Shown: positions 11,401 through 21,427, numbered from the stretch's first letter. The stretch is 43,223 nucleotides of DNA from Scleroderma bovista (GCA_037178675.1 JAYMGJ010000649.1:1-43223), one strand, 5' to 3'. Notes: a model not told the origin generated them from the letters alone. Numbers and translations: made by a program.

Positions 11401-11975
11401 GCACTTCCATCCATTTCCAGTATCAGGGCACTGATTATCAGCGGTATTTTGATGTAATAAACTTGCAGAGTTTTGATATCATCTTAGGGATGCCATTCCT
11501 ATACCAACACCAGGCATTGGTGTCAGCACTTGAATCCCGTGCAATGGAGTCATACGAAAAGAACATGTTGCCGGACATGCTGTTGTGATTATATGGGTAC
11601 AATGACCCTGAAACAATACATGCGCCGGAAGAATACTTACACTATGACGCGGATGTTGAGACAGGCACGACCAACGGATCTGCACCAAGCACTCCGTTCC
11701 TCGTTGGCATGGAGGCGCTCACAATATCGCCAAGACGAAGCTCCTGCCTACACCTGAAGGAAACCAGGGATGTCGCCCCTCCGACACCCCCTACACCCGC
11801 ATCAAGGCCTACACAGCTGGTAGGGAAGCAAATACTGCCCACACCGCTGGAGCTGGCTATGACCGCCAGGTTACTACGATCGGTGCGGAAGGGCACACCC
11901 CACCTGCCGAAACTGGCCGCCCGAAGACCAGTGTTGAATTCACAGCACAGATGCACAATTATTTCGTTCTCCTAG
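8430..11975 (+). pseudogene. gag: Element C gag-protease with one nonsense codon
   Basis: The frame is open upstream of 8430, but the ATG there (MSERIVNTRYNLRRTVHVRA) lies in the leader after the LTR and is the likely start. About 1180 codons follow, with one TGA at 11586. The first 500 residues are disordered: Ser/Arg/Lys-rich with acidic Ser clusters near 9700-9990. A Ty3-type capsid domain follows at about 10010-10510 (IPPVEYDGSVDSKAFHRFI, then TVRDYLYELNEMWNMIG). A CCHC knuckle (CFVCHKPGHFSRDC) is at 10782-10823. An aspartic protease follows with ALVDTGLLANSM near 11263 and IILGMPF near 11482. The region after the TGA stays open to the TAG at 11973. Gag is unusually long for Ty3/Gypsy. 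Confidence 0.8.
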
Positions 11976-11987
11976 GCCCAGGCGAAT

Positions 11988-12017
11988 GAAAGAAGGGGGG
12001 AGTGGGTACAGGTACCC
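11988..12017 (+). promoter_or_regulatory. Internal polypurine tract and adjacent palindrome in C
   Basis: GAAAGAAGGGGGGAG at 11988-12002 resembles the 3' polypurine tract at 13628-13638 (GAAGGGGGGAA). It is followed at once by the palindrome GGGTACAGGTACCC (12004-12017). It could be a second plus-strand primer (central PPT) or a scar of an older element end. Confidence 0.4.
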
Positions 12018-12025
12018 AACACAAT

Positions 12026-12334
12026 AACAGAAACAACGCACCAAACAAGTTGGAATCGCGCGAGCAGACTGACAGCAGTTGGACCATTGTTAGAATCTTG
12101 AGGCACCAAGGAAGTCACTCAGATGCTGAGTTTGAGGACGAGTGGACGGCAGACGATAAATCTTGGCTGCCATACCATGAAGTGTCACACCTAAAAGCAT
12201 TAGCCGATTATTTTAAAGTTATAGGAGTGACAGGAGTTGAAGACTTACGACGGACGGGTGACGAAGATTGTCGGACGACGATCTTCAGGTGTCTTCGAGA
12301 CACTTGGCGCCACACGCTTTTGGAGCCTACTTAA
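12026..12334 (+). pseudogene. Chromodomain-like remnant in C
   Basis: The frame contains SWTIVRILRHQG, then DEWTADDKSWLPYHEV and SHLKALADYFKVIGV. This is the shape of a chromo-like module at the end of basidiomycete Gypsy integrases: a beta barrel strand, then a Trp-rich segment, then a helix. It stands without any integrase upstream, so it is either the tail left after deletion of pol or a module kept for targeting. It overlaps the next ORF in another frame. Confidence 0.45.
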
Positions 12335-13611
12335 ACTGCCCGTCTCGTCAACAAAACTCAAGATCTCTTCACCACCCTCAAACTTACCGTCCAGATCGCT
12401 CTTGCTCAATTTCCCTACCTCACGCCCATCACTCTGCTCCACATCCCCGTCACCCAGCTCCTCAGAAGGCACCGAAACCGCAATGCAGGAACCAGCAGCG
12501 TCATCAGCATAAACCGGCAGAACAGTACATCGACTGCATTAATTGCGGACGGATCTACTTCGATCTGTGTACCTGCATCAGCCAACAGCCATCCCAGACG
12601 CCTGGTCGACATACCAGTAGTGACCCTGCACATTCCTGTCACAACCATCTTCCCAGGAACGAAGGACGAAACACTCCTCTGCCCTCTCGCAGACCTGAGG
12701 CACCTAGGCACAATCGCCCACAGTCAGACCGTAACCGATCCCACCGTCGCAACCACCCGCGATTCACTCGCTCCATGAACCATGAGCCCTGCCGAAACAT
12801 TGAAAACGTCGGACAAGAGTTGCACTCGGCCCGCTGGAGCATGGAAGAGAGAGACGAAGACCGCCGGATGCTAGTGCACCGCGAGCAGGTGCTTGCCTAC
12901 TCCCAATTTGACGCCACGCCCTGCCAAGGGGAAGGCTGTCCGCCCCATATTCCCTGCAGGTACCCGCAGTCCCGCGACGCCTATGCTCACGAGGCCACCA
13001 CATCATCTCGCCTCGCAACCTACAAGTCGGATGTGGACAGGAACGGCCACATCGTTACCCACGGACGCACACCCACCCCTGCCAATGTCTTGGGCCATAA
13101 CGCAGATCTTCGGCGCCAGGGAAGCCAAGTCTTGAGCGGTGTTGAGGCCGAGACGCTGGAAAGTGTGTTATGCGATGCCGCTGATAAGGTTAAATGTCAG
13201 TGCCAGAATGCACAGAGGGGACACTCCACTCGCCAGGACAGGAGAGGCGACTATCATCGCGGAAATCAGTGATCGCTCAACGAACAGATTGTCGACTTGT
13301 CGTTCGGAGGCGGCCGCTCCAAACATCAGTACCGCAGGAAACTAGAGAAACCACGCACTGCAATCAATGAAGATCGATTCTTGTCAAACAGCGCTCCCGT
13401 CGAGTACGAACCGAGCGGAATCGCTGGACCTAGTCGTCCACCTGTCGTGAATGAGGAGGAATATCTATACAAGAACGAAGATGGCACCTACAAAGAAGAG
13501 GTAGTGGGAGGGGAGATCCCTACTGACGACGAATTGGTTGGAGCCAAGCCCGTCGAAGACAAGGGCAAGGCTGTTGACCGCGCGCAGCCCTCGTTGCTCG
13601 CCATGTGGTAA
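12268..13611 (+). pseudogene. Element C accessory ORF of unknown function, one nonsense codon
   Basis: One frame of 447 codons plus stop (12268-13611) is interrupted only by TGA at 13270. I do not recognise a named family. The N-terminal third is rich in Pro, His, Arg and Gln. Two cysteine groups, CINCGRIYFDLCTC near 12535 and CQGEGCPPHIPC near 12922, could bind zinc. The end contains LSFGGGRS and YEPSGIAGPSRPP, then an acidic tail. It stands where pol would normally be and ends just before the 3' polypurine tract. An upstream in-frame start other than 12268 cannot be excluded. Confidence 0.6.
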
Positions 13612-13627
13612 AGGCAGTATCTGCCTT

Positions 13628-13638
13628 GAAGGGGGGAA
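13628..13638 (+). promoter_or_regulatory. Polypurine tract of element C
   Basis: GAAGGGGGGAA lies directly before the 3' LTR at 13639, the expected plus-strand DNA primer. This confirms the plus orientation. Confidence 0.8.
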
Positions 13639-13954
13639 TGTAAGGATTCCATGATAAGTCAGCGGACATTTGTTCCGATTACCAATTCCTGTTACTATAC
13701 TCTACCATTACTGGACTACCTCTAGTCGCTCACTCGTAGTACTTCTAGTCTCTTTCTTAGTTCCTCTTCTCGCACTATTGTCGTACCACTCTCGTTACTC
13801 GTACCTGGATAGAAACATATATAAGTCGATACCCTCTGTCGTCGCAGATCAGTCTTTTCCTGAATATTAGTTACCTTCAGTCAGGTGATTATTTCAGCTT
13901 GAGAAGATTCTTGTGTGGCCGCGTTAGAGACTAGCTACCTCTATCGTCGTTACA
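13639..13954 (+). repeat. 3' LTR of element C
   Basis: Direct repeat of 8004-8316 with small differences (for example a 3 bp insertion near 13738), TATATAAG at 13818, followed by the CAAAC duplication. Confidence 0.95.
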
Positions 13955-13959
13955 CAAAC

Positions 13960-14492
13960 GTTATGGCCCTTTTGTTATCCTCAGTAAACACGGTGAATCT
14001 GCCTATAAACTCCAACTACCTAAGACCTGGAAAACTATCTATCCGATTTTCAATGAGTGTGTTCTCACTCCCTACTCTCCGCCCCAATTCCCTTCACAAG
14101 TTCGACCCACCCCCCCACCTCCAGACCTTGTTGCAGGAGTAGAGGAACAAGAGATAGAGGAGATTGTGGACTCTCGTCTCCGACGGGATCGCCTCGAGTA
14201 TCTTGTTCAATGGAAGGGCTTTCCTCGTGAAGAACGTGAATGGAAGACGACTGCTGAACTCAGTCATGCGAAAGAAGCTGTCGCAGATTTCCATCACCTT
14301 CACCCTGCGTCTCCTCGTCCCATGCCCACCATAAAACTCCGTTTTCACCATCTTGAAAACTTCACAGTCCCGAACCCACTTCCTCATCACCTATTCAATT
14401 GGGAAAATGGTACATTCGAACGCGACAAAAGTCATCAAGATGACAATTATGAAAAAGAAGAATGGTTCGACGCGCTGGAGGAACAACCTTGA
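13960..14492 (+). pseudogene. pol: Gypsy B pol C-terminus with chromodomain
   Basis: Continuation of B pol after the C insertion. It opens with RYGPFVILSKHGESAYKL, the GPF motif that closes Ty3 integrases, and contains TPPPPD and then a chromodomain. The chromodomain spans about 14150-14300: EIEEIVDSRLRRDRLEYLV, QWKGFP, then EWKTTAEL and an acidic helix. Chromodomains guide integration to marked heterochromatin. The frame is undisturbed to TGA 14490. The 3' LTR follows after 32 bp. Confidence 0.88.
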
Positions 14493-14524
14493 ATCACGAG
14501 ACGCGATTCTTGGAGAGCGGGTAA

Positions 14525-14746
14525 TGTTACGAGTCCCTGTTTTTTCCTGGTCTGTGCACGCTGCGTAGCTAATATCAAATATGTATTCGTCATATGTATC
14601 CGCTGAATCCTCTTCCCCTCTCCCTTCCCTAACGTCAAGCTTCTCTGTTCTAGGTATTGTTGTATGTTGTTCCTGTTTGATGGCGAATTGATCTCTGTTC
14701 TAGCATTCAAGTCCCATGCGTGACTACGATTGTTGGAGGTCTGACA
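14525..14746 (+). repeat. 3' LTR of Gypsy B
   Basis: A 222 bp copy of 3266-3488 followed by the ATATG duplication at 14747-14751. The purine-rich GAGAGCGGGTAA just before it may serve as the polypurine tract. Confidence 0.93.
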
Positions 14747-17521
14747 ATATGCCTGTGCTGATTGCAGCGCGCGGATCTCTCATCCGTGGTCTTCATCGTC
14801 ACGCCAAGGCTCCCCCAGCATCCTATATTCGAGGGTAAGCTTATATAACCTTTTTATTCACTTTTTAGGTCTCCGATTCGACCGCATCGCGTTTGCGCGT
14901 CCAAGGTAAGTCTTCTCGACTTCCAGCGCGCGACTGACATTTCTAGGTGCGATTTTGATGCGCCCGCGTTGACGCCTGGGTCTATAAATCCCATAGGCAC
15001 GGTTCGGGGTGTTCCCGGGTGGTTGCATTGCGCGTGCGTGCGTCAGGTGAGTCGTTTCAACTCGTTGCGCTTTGCTGACTTGATCTTCGTTTATTCGCTC
15101 GATCTTGAGCCTTCTGCGTCGCCGTCGACATCTAACGAGTCCGTTCGGACGGTTTGCGAATAGGATGGGTGGCCAGGACGACATTGGTAAGTTGTTTGGT
15201 CGCGATCTTGGGCTGTAGCGCATATGCTGACTCTCTTCAGCTAGCAGCGCTGTTTTCACTCATGTCGAGTGAACGCTGCCGCCGCTCATTGTGTCGCCCA
15301 TGTCGCCATCGCCTCCATCGCCTCTGTATCCATCGCCGTCGCCATCGCCAGCCAGCTCGCCCTCGACACTCTGTTGGTCGCCCTCGACGCTGCTCTCCAC
15401 TCGTCCAAAGACGATCTGTCGCCTTGGTATCGCGATTGGCACATTTAACGGTACGTAGACATCTCCGCCGTCTCCGCCGTCTCCGCTAACCCTTCTCCAT
15501 TGACTAGCAAGCTCGGGTGTCATGATATTGCGCCCGTTAGGTGAGTTTTGCGTCGTCGAACCATTTTGGTGCGTTCTGACGCGTTCTGCTTTGTTTCCAG
15601 CCGTTTCCGTCTCGTTTCCAATGCAGTGCATGTCCGTATGCACGCTCAACCCATCCGCGTGGCTCCCGCTGCCGTTTGGCACGTCTGGAGTCCGTTTCGC
15701 GGTCTCCATAGGTGAGCTTTGCATTTTCGACTCGTTTCGGCTCGTTCTGACGATTTCCGTTTCATCTGCAGTCGTTTCCCCACCATTTCCACCGCAGTGC
15801 ACGTCTGCCCGTGCGTTCGACGCATCTGCGTGGCTCCCGCAGCCGTCTGGCTCGTCTGGGGCCCTTGTTGCACTTCGACTAGGTAAGTCTGGCAGTTTTG
15901 GTCGCTTTCGGGGTGTACTGACGGTTTCCGTCGCGTTTGCAGTGGTTACTGCGTCCATATTGACGCTTGGTACGTCCATGGGCCCAGTCGACGCGTCCGA
16001 CTGGCTCCCAACGCCATCCGCCGCGTCTACAACGTGATTCACGCCTCCAGTGCCCAGGTATGTTCCTGCACTGTCACCACAGCTTATCACAGCCGTTTCA
16101 GCACCGTTTGACACGTCCAGAGTGTCCGTCCACCGTCTCGACGCATCTGCCTGGCAGCTCGACGCATCTGCTCGGTTTCCACAGCCATTCGTGTCATCTG
16201 TGCGCGATCTCGTGCTCCCAAGGTGCACACACGGTATCCCACCACTATCTGGGCTCTCCGACTCGATCGACTGGGTTACGAGCCCCTTTGACTCGTTCTG
16301 TGTGTCCGCTGGCTCAACCTCTTGATCTCCATCGCCGGTTGCCATGCATAATTGCTGGCAGCATTCGACAATTGTTTCCAGCTCGTCAACGCTCGCCTGC
16401 CTGCTCGCACCCTCTCCGCAGCCTCTCAACTCGTTCTCCATGGCGTCCTCGGTCTCCCTCGACTCGCTTGGACCACACACGCGCTCAATAGCTGCATTCG
16501 ACGCATCCGTGTTGCCATTCGAGTTGGTCGTCTTGCTGCTCACACAACCTGTCCACTCCCCCTCGAGCGGCAGTCCGTGTGCTTCAGGTACGTATTTGTT
16601 TGCGTTCTCGTCGCACTGACAATCTTCTTCACAGTAAAATTGTGTTTGTTGGGGTCGCGACTCATTGTTGCGCTCCGTTTTGGTGCCCTTGTTGATTCTT
16701 CGAGCTCTCTCCACCGGTTCACTGCCCAGCGCAGCCTTCTCATCAACGTCCACAACCTTTCGTCCACCCTCGTCGACTCCACAAGCCCTCTCCGCCAGGT
16801 CTCTGCCCAGCAAGGCTGTCCTGTCGATGTCCGTGTCCATTTCAGGTGGGTTGGCCGACTGGGCCATCCCATTTGTGTGTCCTGCCATCATGATGCTGTC
16901 CGCCATCTCCTGCTTGCACGCGTTTGGCTTGCCATCAATTGGCAGCCTTGGTGTCAGTGGCAGTGAGTTCTGCGGTGGTTTTTGCGTTTCATGTGGCGTG
17001 CTTTCGAGTTGGACAGTTGTCCTTGCACTCTTGGCGCTATTGCCCTTCGCTGAAGCCTCTAGGCTTGTGTGTGGGTCTTCACGTCCGACATTTCTGTCGT
17101 TGATGTCTTTGGTGCCTTGGGTGAGGTCTTTGGTAGGTGGGTCTTCCTGATCTGCGCCAGTGGCTGCATTCTCACTCGTAGGAGCTTCTGCTGATGGATC
17201 TCATTTGGCCTCGTTTGTTCTGGCCGCAAATTTCTTCGTGCAGAGGACTTCAATTGGATCGTTGTCGCGGAAACATTTCATGAGGTATTTGTAATTTTCG
17301 TGCGCGGTATTGAGGTGAATTTGGTAGTAGATAGAAGCTGGGATAGTTTCCATGAATGGAGAACACAGTAGGGCATTGCCCTCTTCCCAATCATCTGTTC
17401 CATTGTCCAGTCTGCCACCTAGCACATCCAGGCAATAGTATGTAGCTGTGGCCTCGAGATACTTCACACAGTAAAATTTCCAATTTTGTCCTTCAAGTTC
17501 GAGTGCAGGAATTTTGACCAT
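14747..17521 (-). pseudogene. gag: Copia Co-1 gag fused to long repetitive linker
   Basis: A single minus-strand frame of 925 codons starts at ATG 17521 (MVKIPALELEGQNWKFYCVK) and runs to the B insertion. Only four TGA codons break it (17201, 15260, 14858, 14780). The first 105 residues are a Copia-type gag: the YLEATATY and TAHENYKYLMKCFRDND motifs are typical. About 650 residues of Ser/Thr/Asp/Glu/Gly-rich linker follow, with 57-residue repeats (GCGSHADAS, then a short spacer, then KLPDLPSR or NSP). A basic segment comes next (LVRCRRRRRRLKIER, then RGRIKIAPRNVSRALEVEKT). Integrase, RT and RNase H are absent, so this is an internally deleted copy. On the plus strand the same DNA shows splice-like signals, described among the findings. 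Confidence 0.75.
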
Positions 17522-17577
17522 TTCACTTGTTATACCTTTTCTCCTGGTATTCCTTTCCTTCTGGCTAGGCAGAGCCA

Positions 17578-17589
17578 GGGCTCATAACC
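17578..17589 (-). promoter_or_regulatory. Copia Co-1 primer binding site
   Basis: GGTTATGAGCCC on the minus strand, directly after the LTR. It is complementary to the initiator tRNA-Met anticodon arm (GGGCTCATAACC). The same sequence occurs at 1532-1543. Confidence 0.7.
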
Positions 17590-17988
17590 TATAGAAACGT
17601 GGTGGTCTGCACAGGGAAGGTCTAGCCTAAGGAAGGGAAAAGGAGGAGACCTGTAGGTAACCTGAGTAGTCTGGCAAGCTACTTTATATTAGTATATACC
17701 TGTAGGGTAACTACAAGGTATCAGTAAGGAATATGTGGTGGTTAGTAGATGGTACTCACCCTCAGTATGTTGGCAAGCACCACACCCTGTAACATTGTTG
17801 CAACATTTATGGTAACTACCGTCCATGGGTGTTGCATCATTCACGGTAAAATGTTTTGCTGTAAATATTGCAATGCCTGCCCCTGTCCACACCTAGCTTC
17901 ATCTTGCAATATATTGCAACATTCTCTTGCAATATATTGCAACATTCTCTTGCAATGTCACCCCTGTTGCACCAGCTGTTGCAACACA
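17590..17988 (-). repeat. Copia Co-1 LTR
   Basis: Read on the minus strand, this starts TGTGTTGCAAC at 17988 and ends TTTCTATA before the primer site. A copy in the opposite direction starts TGTGTTGCAA at 20815 and shares the segment around TTTACCGTRAATGATGCAAC. That fixes the LTR start. The first half contains a 23 bp unit (CTTGCAATATATTGCAACAT...) repeated twice at 17903-17948. Confidence 0.7.
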
Positions 17989-20814
17989 TCCCTCAAGGCC
18001 TCATTTGGTTGCAATATTAAAATAAAACTACTATGTAGTTGCTAATATACGTAGTGCAAATGTCCGCCTGCGAATCAGCACTCGTCACCATCCCCTACGG
18101 CTGCCCAGGTCAGTCATTGTCATTGACATCGTCCCCATGATCATGCAGGCCACCCACATCATCAAGGTCATCACCATCGTCTGTCCCTGTGGTAGCACTG
18201 GCTGCCCAGGGAGGTCGTCGTCGTTGCCGCTGCCGCTGTCATTGCCTGTCTGCTGTACAGGAGGTCATCGTCATCATCATCGTCTGTCCCTGCTGGCCAG
18301 AGAGGTCGCCATTGTGCGTGCCGCAGTCATCGTCACCATCGTGCCCCTCTGTGCTGCAGGCAGGCCACACCATGCCTGCTGCAAACGCTGTCGTTGTGCC
18401 TGCTGTGGTGGGAGATGGTGATGGCAGCCATCATCGTTGTTGGGCAGGGTGGTGGTGTCACCGTCGTCGCCATCCCCCCTCGTTGTGCCCGTCCCCCTTG
18501 TCATTGTCCCCCTAGTTGTCATCCTCCTCGTTGTGTCGATGCTGGGTAGGGTGGTGGTGGTGTCGGCGTCGTGCATGCATGCGTGCATGCATGCTGGTGA
18601 GTGGTGGTGGTGGCTGGCAATGCTGGTGGTGGTGGGTGGTGTCGTCACCGTTGATGGTGGGTGGTGGTTGATGTTGTCGTGTTGGTGGTGGCCGGTGTTG
18701 TCACTGTTGTTTGGGGTGGTCATGGGTGGTGGTGGTGGTCGAAGTGGTGACAGTGGTGGTTGGCATTACCACCGTTCGTGATGGTTGTTGTTGTTGTTGT
18801 CTGTCAACGCAGGTGGCAGGGTGGTGAGGGTGGTGGTGGATTGTCGACACAGGGCACATATGTAGTTAGTAAAACATAAAAAAAAGCAAATGAAGTACTT
18901 ACCTTCACCGGCTACATTGTTGCAGTATTGGTTGGCGTTATGGCCGTACCTGCAAAGGTCAAGACTTACCTTCTGCGCAGTGGCAGTGGCAGTGCACAAT
19001 GCACAGTGGCGTCATTTGCCTGCCATTTGGCTGTCACCCACATACCCACACGGGTCAGCCATACCCTTGACAAACCCTAGTGGAGATTCAACTTGAGTGC
19101 AAGATGAACATTTTCATTCCAATGAGTCGAGCATGGATGTGAGGGGACCAAGGGCAATGGAGCCCATGGAGAAATGTCAAGAGCAAGATGGCAGCCTGGC
19201 TGGTAGTGACGATGAACGAAAGGAGTGACACGACTTACCAAATCAGGTAGGGTTGCTGCAGTAAACAAAGTCGTGACTCCGGACTGAGTAAGCCCAGCCA
19301 ATAGCACCCTAGTAATAAATCTCCAATAAATCTCCTATACAACTAGAAAACATAAGATTCAGAGATTCTACCTGTATTTTTGTGCTGGTACAATGTCAGA
19401 GGTTGTCAAGGAAATCTAGTTCATTTGTTTTACTCAATACTATCATTACTATGATGTTGTACTTGGTGTGGACATTGTGTGTGAGCACTGTAATGGATTT
19501 CTCGAGTATTCAATACAACTTCCAGTACAGTATCAAATCTAGTTTTGCCAGAGTATTACAGGTACATACTTATCTATAGCTAATAACAATCTACTAAGGA
19601 GTACTAAAGAAGCCTCTTCTTCAGTTATATTACAAGTGGGATCCCTGAATCTTTTGTTTTCCAAATGTATGTGAGATTTGTTATTGATGCTATTGGCTAG
19701 GCTTACCCGGTCCGAAATGAAATGAAATAAAGATACGGCCGACTACGCTATACAAAGCTCAGGCCAAATAAGACCTCGCCGGCACTAACAGTAACAAAGA
19801 GCAGAGCAGACAAGAGGAGAGAGTACTACAGAGAAACTACTATAGCAGATGAGACAAGTGCTCAGGTAAGTTCACATGTGGTACAGTAGAAGGCAAATGA
19901 AATGACTGACTATGCAAACAACGTTTAAAATCTGCCCAAAGATGAGCAGCGAGACGGATGGAATGAGTGTGCCATGTTTGCGCGACCCGGATGAGAACCT
20001 TCTCAGACACGCGCAAACTGCGAGATTGATCAATGACACATTGGCACGTGACTTTGTGTACATCCGTGTTGTTCCCCAATTTGGTAAATTATATAACTTT
20101 GTTCTCCTTATCTTCACTGCTGCGCTCGCTCCTCCTTCATCAATCATCTCTGACTGCTCCCCCTGCAAGTTCTGACACTCAACGGCAAGGTTTTTCTGCA
20201 CAACTTGCAGGTCCTAGGTAAGCCACCCCACCCCTTCACATTCATCGTTTTCAAGTTTAATTTTGAGTCTTCCTCATCACCATCACACGCATGACGATAT
20301 CCACAGGACACTTTTTGGGATGGATAGGTGGCTTAGGTGACAAGGTATGTTTTCTTCTTGTGATTATTGATCTTGCCTGATCATTGTACTAATCCTCCTG
20401 ATGATGAAACCAATTGAGTGTGGTGAGTCCCATCTCCCCACCACCTCCCTCTCGTGCTGACCATCACCACAGTACACATGCACATACATTGACGAGTGCC
20501 ATGTTCACCTGATGATGACACCAACAGTGATAAGGTGAACTCCACCTCTCCCTCACACTGACCACCACCACAGCATGCTTGCTTGCTCATCGACAAGTGC
20601 CATGTCCACCACCACTCCAACGATCACAATGAGGCACACATAGCTAGTACTAGTACCTCCATAGATATATTGTACACATACGCCACACATTTAATGATAT
20701 TTATTTGACTACAAATCAATAGTACCCACAGGTAACCTGGTGGGTATGGATCAGCTGTGGGTCGTCAAGGGCGGTCAGATACCTGCAGATTTGCACATGC
20801 AGTTAGGTAGGACT
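17989..20814. other. Possible pre-insertion genomic DNA between two inverted Copia LTRs
   Basis: No clear gene. The left third holds the low-complexity tract listed separately. From 18860 to 20814 there are short frames only. The minus strand near 20050-20095 reads NLPNWGTTRMYTKSR, resembling the Co-1 distal linker, and 19228 (plus) reads DLPNQV, so pieces of Copia linker may be scattered here. On the plus strand 19926-20345 could be a small spliced gene (MSSETDGMSVPCLRD, with GT...AG candidates after PQF and at 20218-20307), but no family supports it. Confidence 0.35.
18117..18860. repeat. TGG/CAC and CATCATCG low-complexity tract
   Basis: About 740 bp dominated by TCATCG, GTCGTCG and GGTGGTGG words, shifting from CAT-type on the left to GGT-type on the right. 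Open frames here on both strands (for example Thr-rich on minus, Val/Trp-rich on plus) are products of the repeat and not genes. It includes a GCATGCATGCGTGCATGCAT alternating stretch at about 18574-18595. Confidence 0.75.
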
Positions 20815-21065
20815 TGTGTTGCAATGTGTTGCAACACATTTATGCATTGTATTGCAAGGACACATTGCAACTTCTGTTGCAACACTCTTTACCGTAAATG
20901 ATGCAACATGGCTGTACGGTAGTTACTGTGTTTTTGTTGCAATAAAGTTACACTCCTGACTGTGGCAAGCTACTGAGGGAACTATGGTACTAGAACTCTA
21001 CTCTAGTGCGATGCATGCTTATGTAAGTAGGTAAATATACCACAACAGTTCTGTTTATCTCCAAC
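20815..21065 (+). repeat. Copia Co-4 LTR, partial
   Basis: Begins TGTGTTGCAATG and shares with the inverse of 17700-17990 the blocks TTTACCGTAAATGATGCAAC and ACGGTAGTTAC, followed by TGGCAAGCTACTGAGGG. It is cut near 21066 by a fragment of the family-D LTR. Orientation is opposite to Co-1. Confidence 0.65.
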
Positions 21066-21427
21066 ATATCCTTCTTATCCCATTGCTTCTGGACATCAGG
21101 AGCCCCCTTGCCCCTTTGCTGCACCAACCTTTAGGTGTAGTATTGCTACTTCAGTCCCAGTCACCTCAATCCCCGCTTTGACACTTCCTAGGCTTTAGGA
21201 AGAGTCTAGACCCCTATCCCCTTCATCATCTATTGCTCCTGTACCACAGGAGTATTCTGCATCATTGTCTGCATCACCCTGTTGGTGTAGATCCCCTTTC
21301 CCCCTCCTCAGCATATCCTCTCTGGACACCATGGAGGTAAACCACCACTTGCACATTTTCATAGTCCTTTGTTTGTGTTGTGTTTGAGTTATTACTCCAA
21401 CCCAAATCCACACTTTGACTCACAACA
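21066..21427 (+). repeat. 3' end of a family-D LTR
   Basis: About 360 bp matching the last part of the D LTR (reverse of 35256-35620 and forward 26110-26336). It ends at CTTTGACTCACA (21427), the same terminus as 35256 on the other strand. This end, with different flanks in the two copies, defines the LTR 3' boundary. Confidence 0.75.

Larger units (their letters stand above)
8004..13954 (+). mobile_element. Gypsy-like element C, no reverse transcriptase
   Basis: A 5951 bp insertion bounded by LTRs of 313 and 316 bp (8004-8316, 13639-13954), both beginning TGTAAGGATTCC and ending CGTCGTTACA. The CAAAC duplication is at 7999-8003 and 13955-13959. It lies inside B pol, and removing it joins KLDDK to RYGPFVILS in frame. 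Inside are a gag-protease ORF, a short chromodomain-like segment and a third ORF, but no RT, RNase H or integrase. It therefore appears non-autonomous and would need enzymes from a relative. A polypurine tract precedes the 3' LTR. Confidence 0.92.
3266..14746 (+). mobile_element. Ty3/Gypsy chromovirus B, nearly complete, split by element C
   Basis: Two near-identical LTRs (3266-3488 and 14525-14746) begin TGTTACGAGTCC and end GTCTGACA. The 5 bp ATATG duplication is at 3261-3265 and 14747-14751. Without C the element is about 5.5 kb with gag, protease, RT, RNase H, integrase and a C-terminal chromodomain, the domain order of chromoviruses. It sits inside the minus-strand Co-1 ORF. It carries seven in-frame TGA codons in gag and pol, so it cannot act on its own now. 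The LTRs differ at few positions, so the insertion is fairly recent. Confidence 0.93.

Noticed and set aside
14752..15250. A plus-strand multi-exon host gene starting at ATG 14750 with introns 14836-14869, 14903-14945 and so on
   Set aside because: The joined exons hit a stop soon (TGA after the third exon start), while the minus strand stays in one frame with the Copia gag for over 900 codons and continues in frame across the B insertion. The GTAAGT words are the complement of the TYL and LPDLPS codons.
18189..18781. Open frames on both strands over the GGTGGT/CATCATCG tract
   Set aside because: Composition is pure low complexity without domains; several frames are open at once, as expected for trinucleotide-like repeats.
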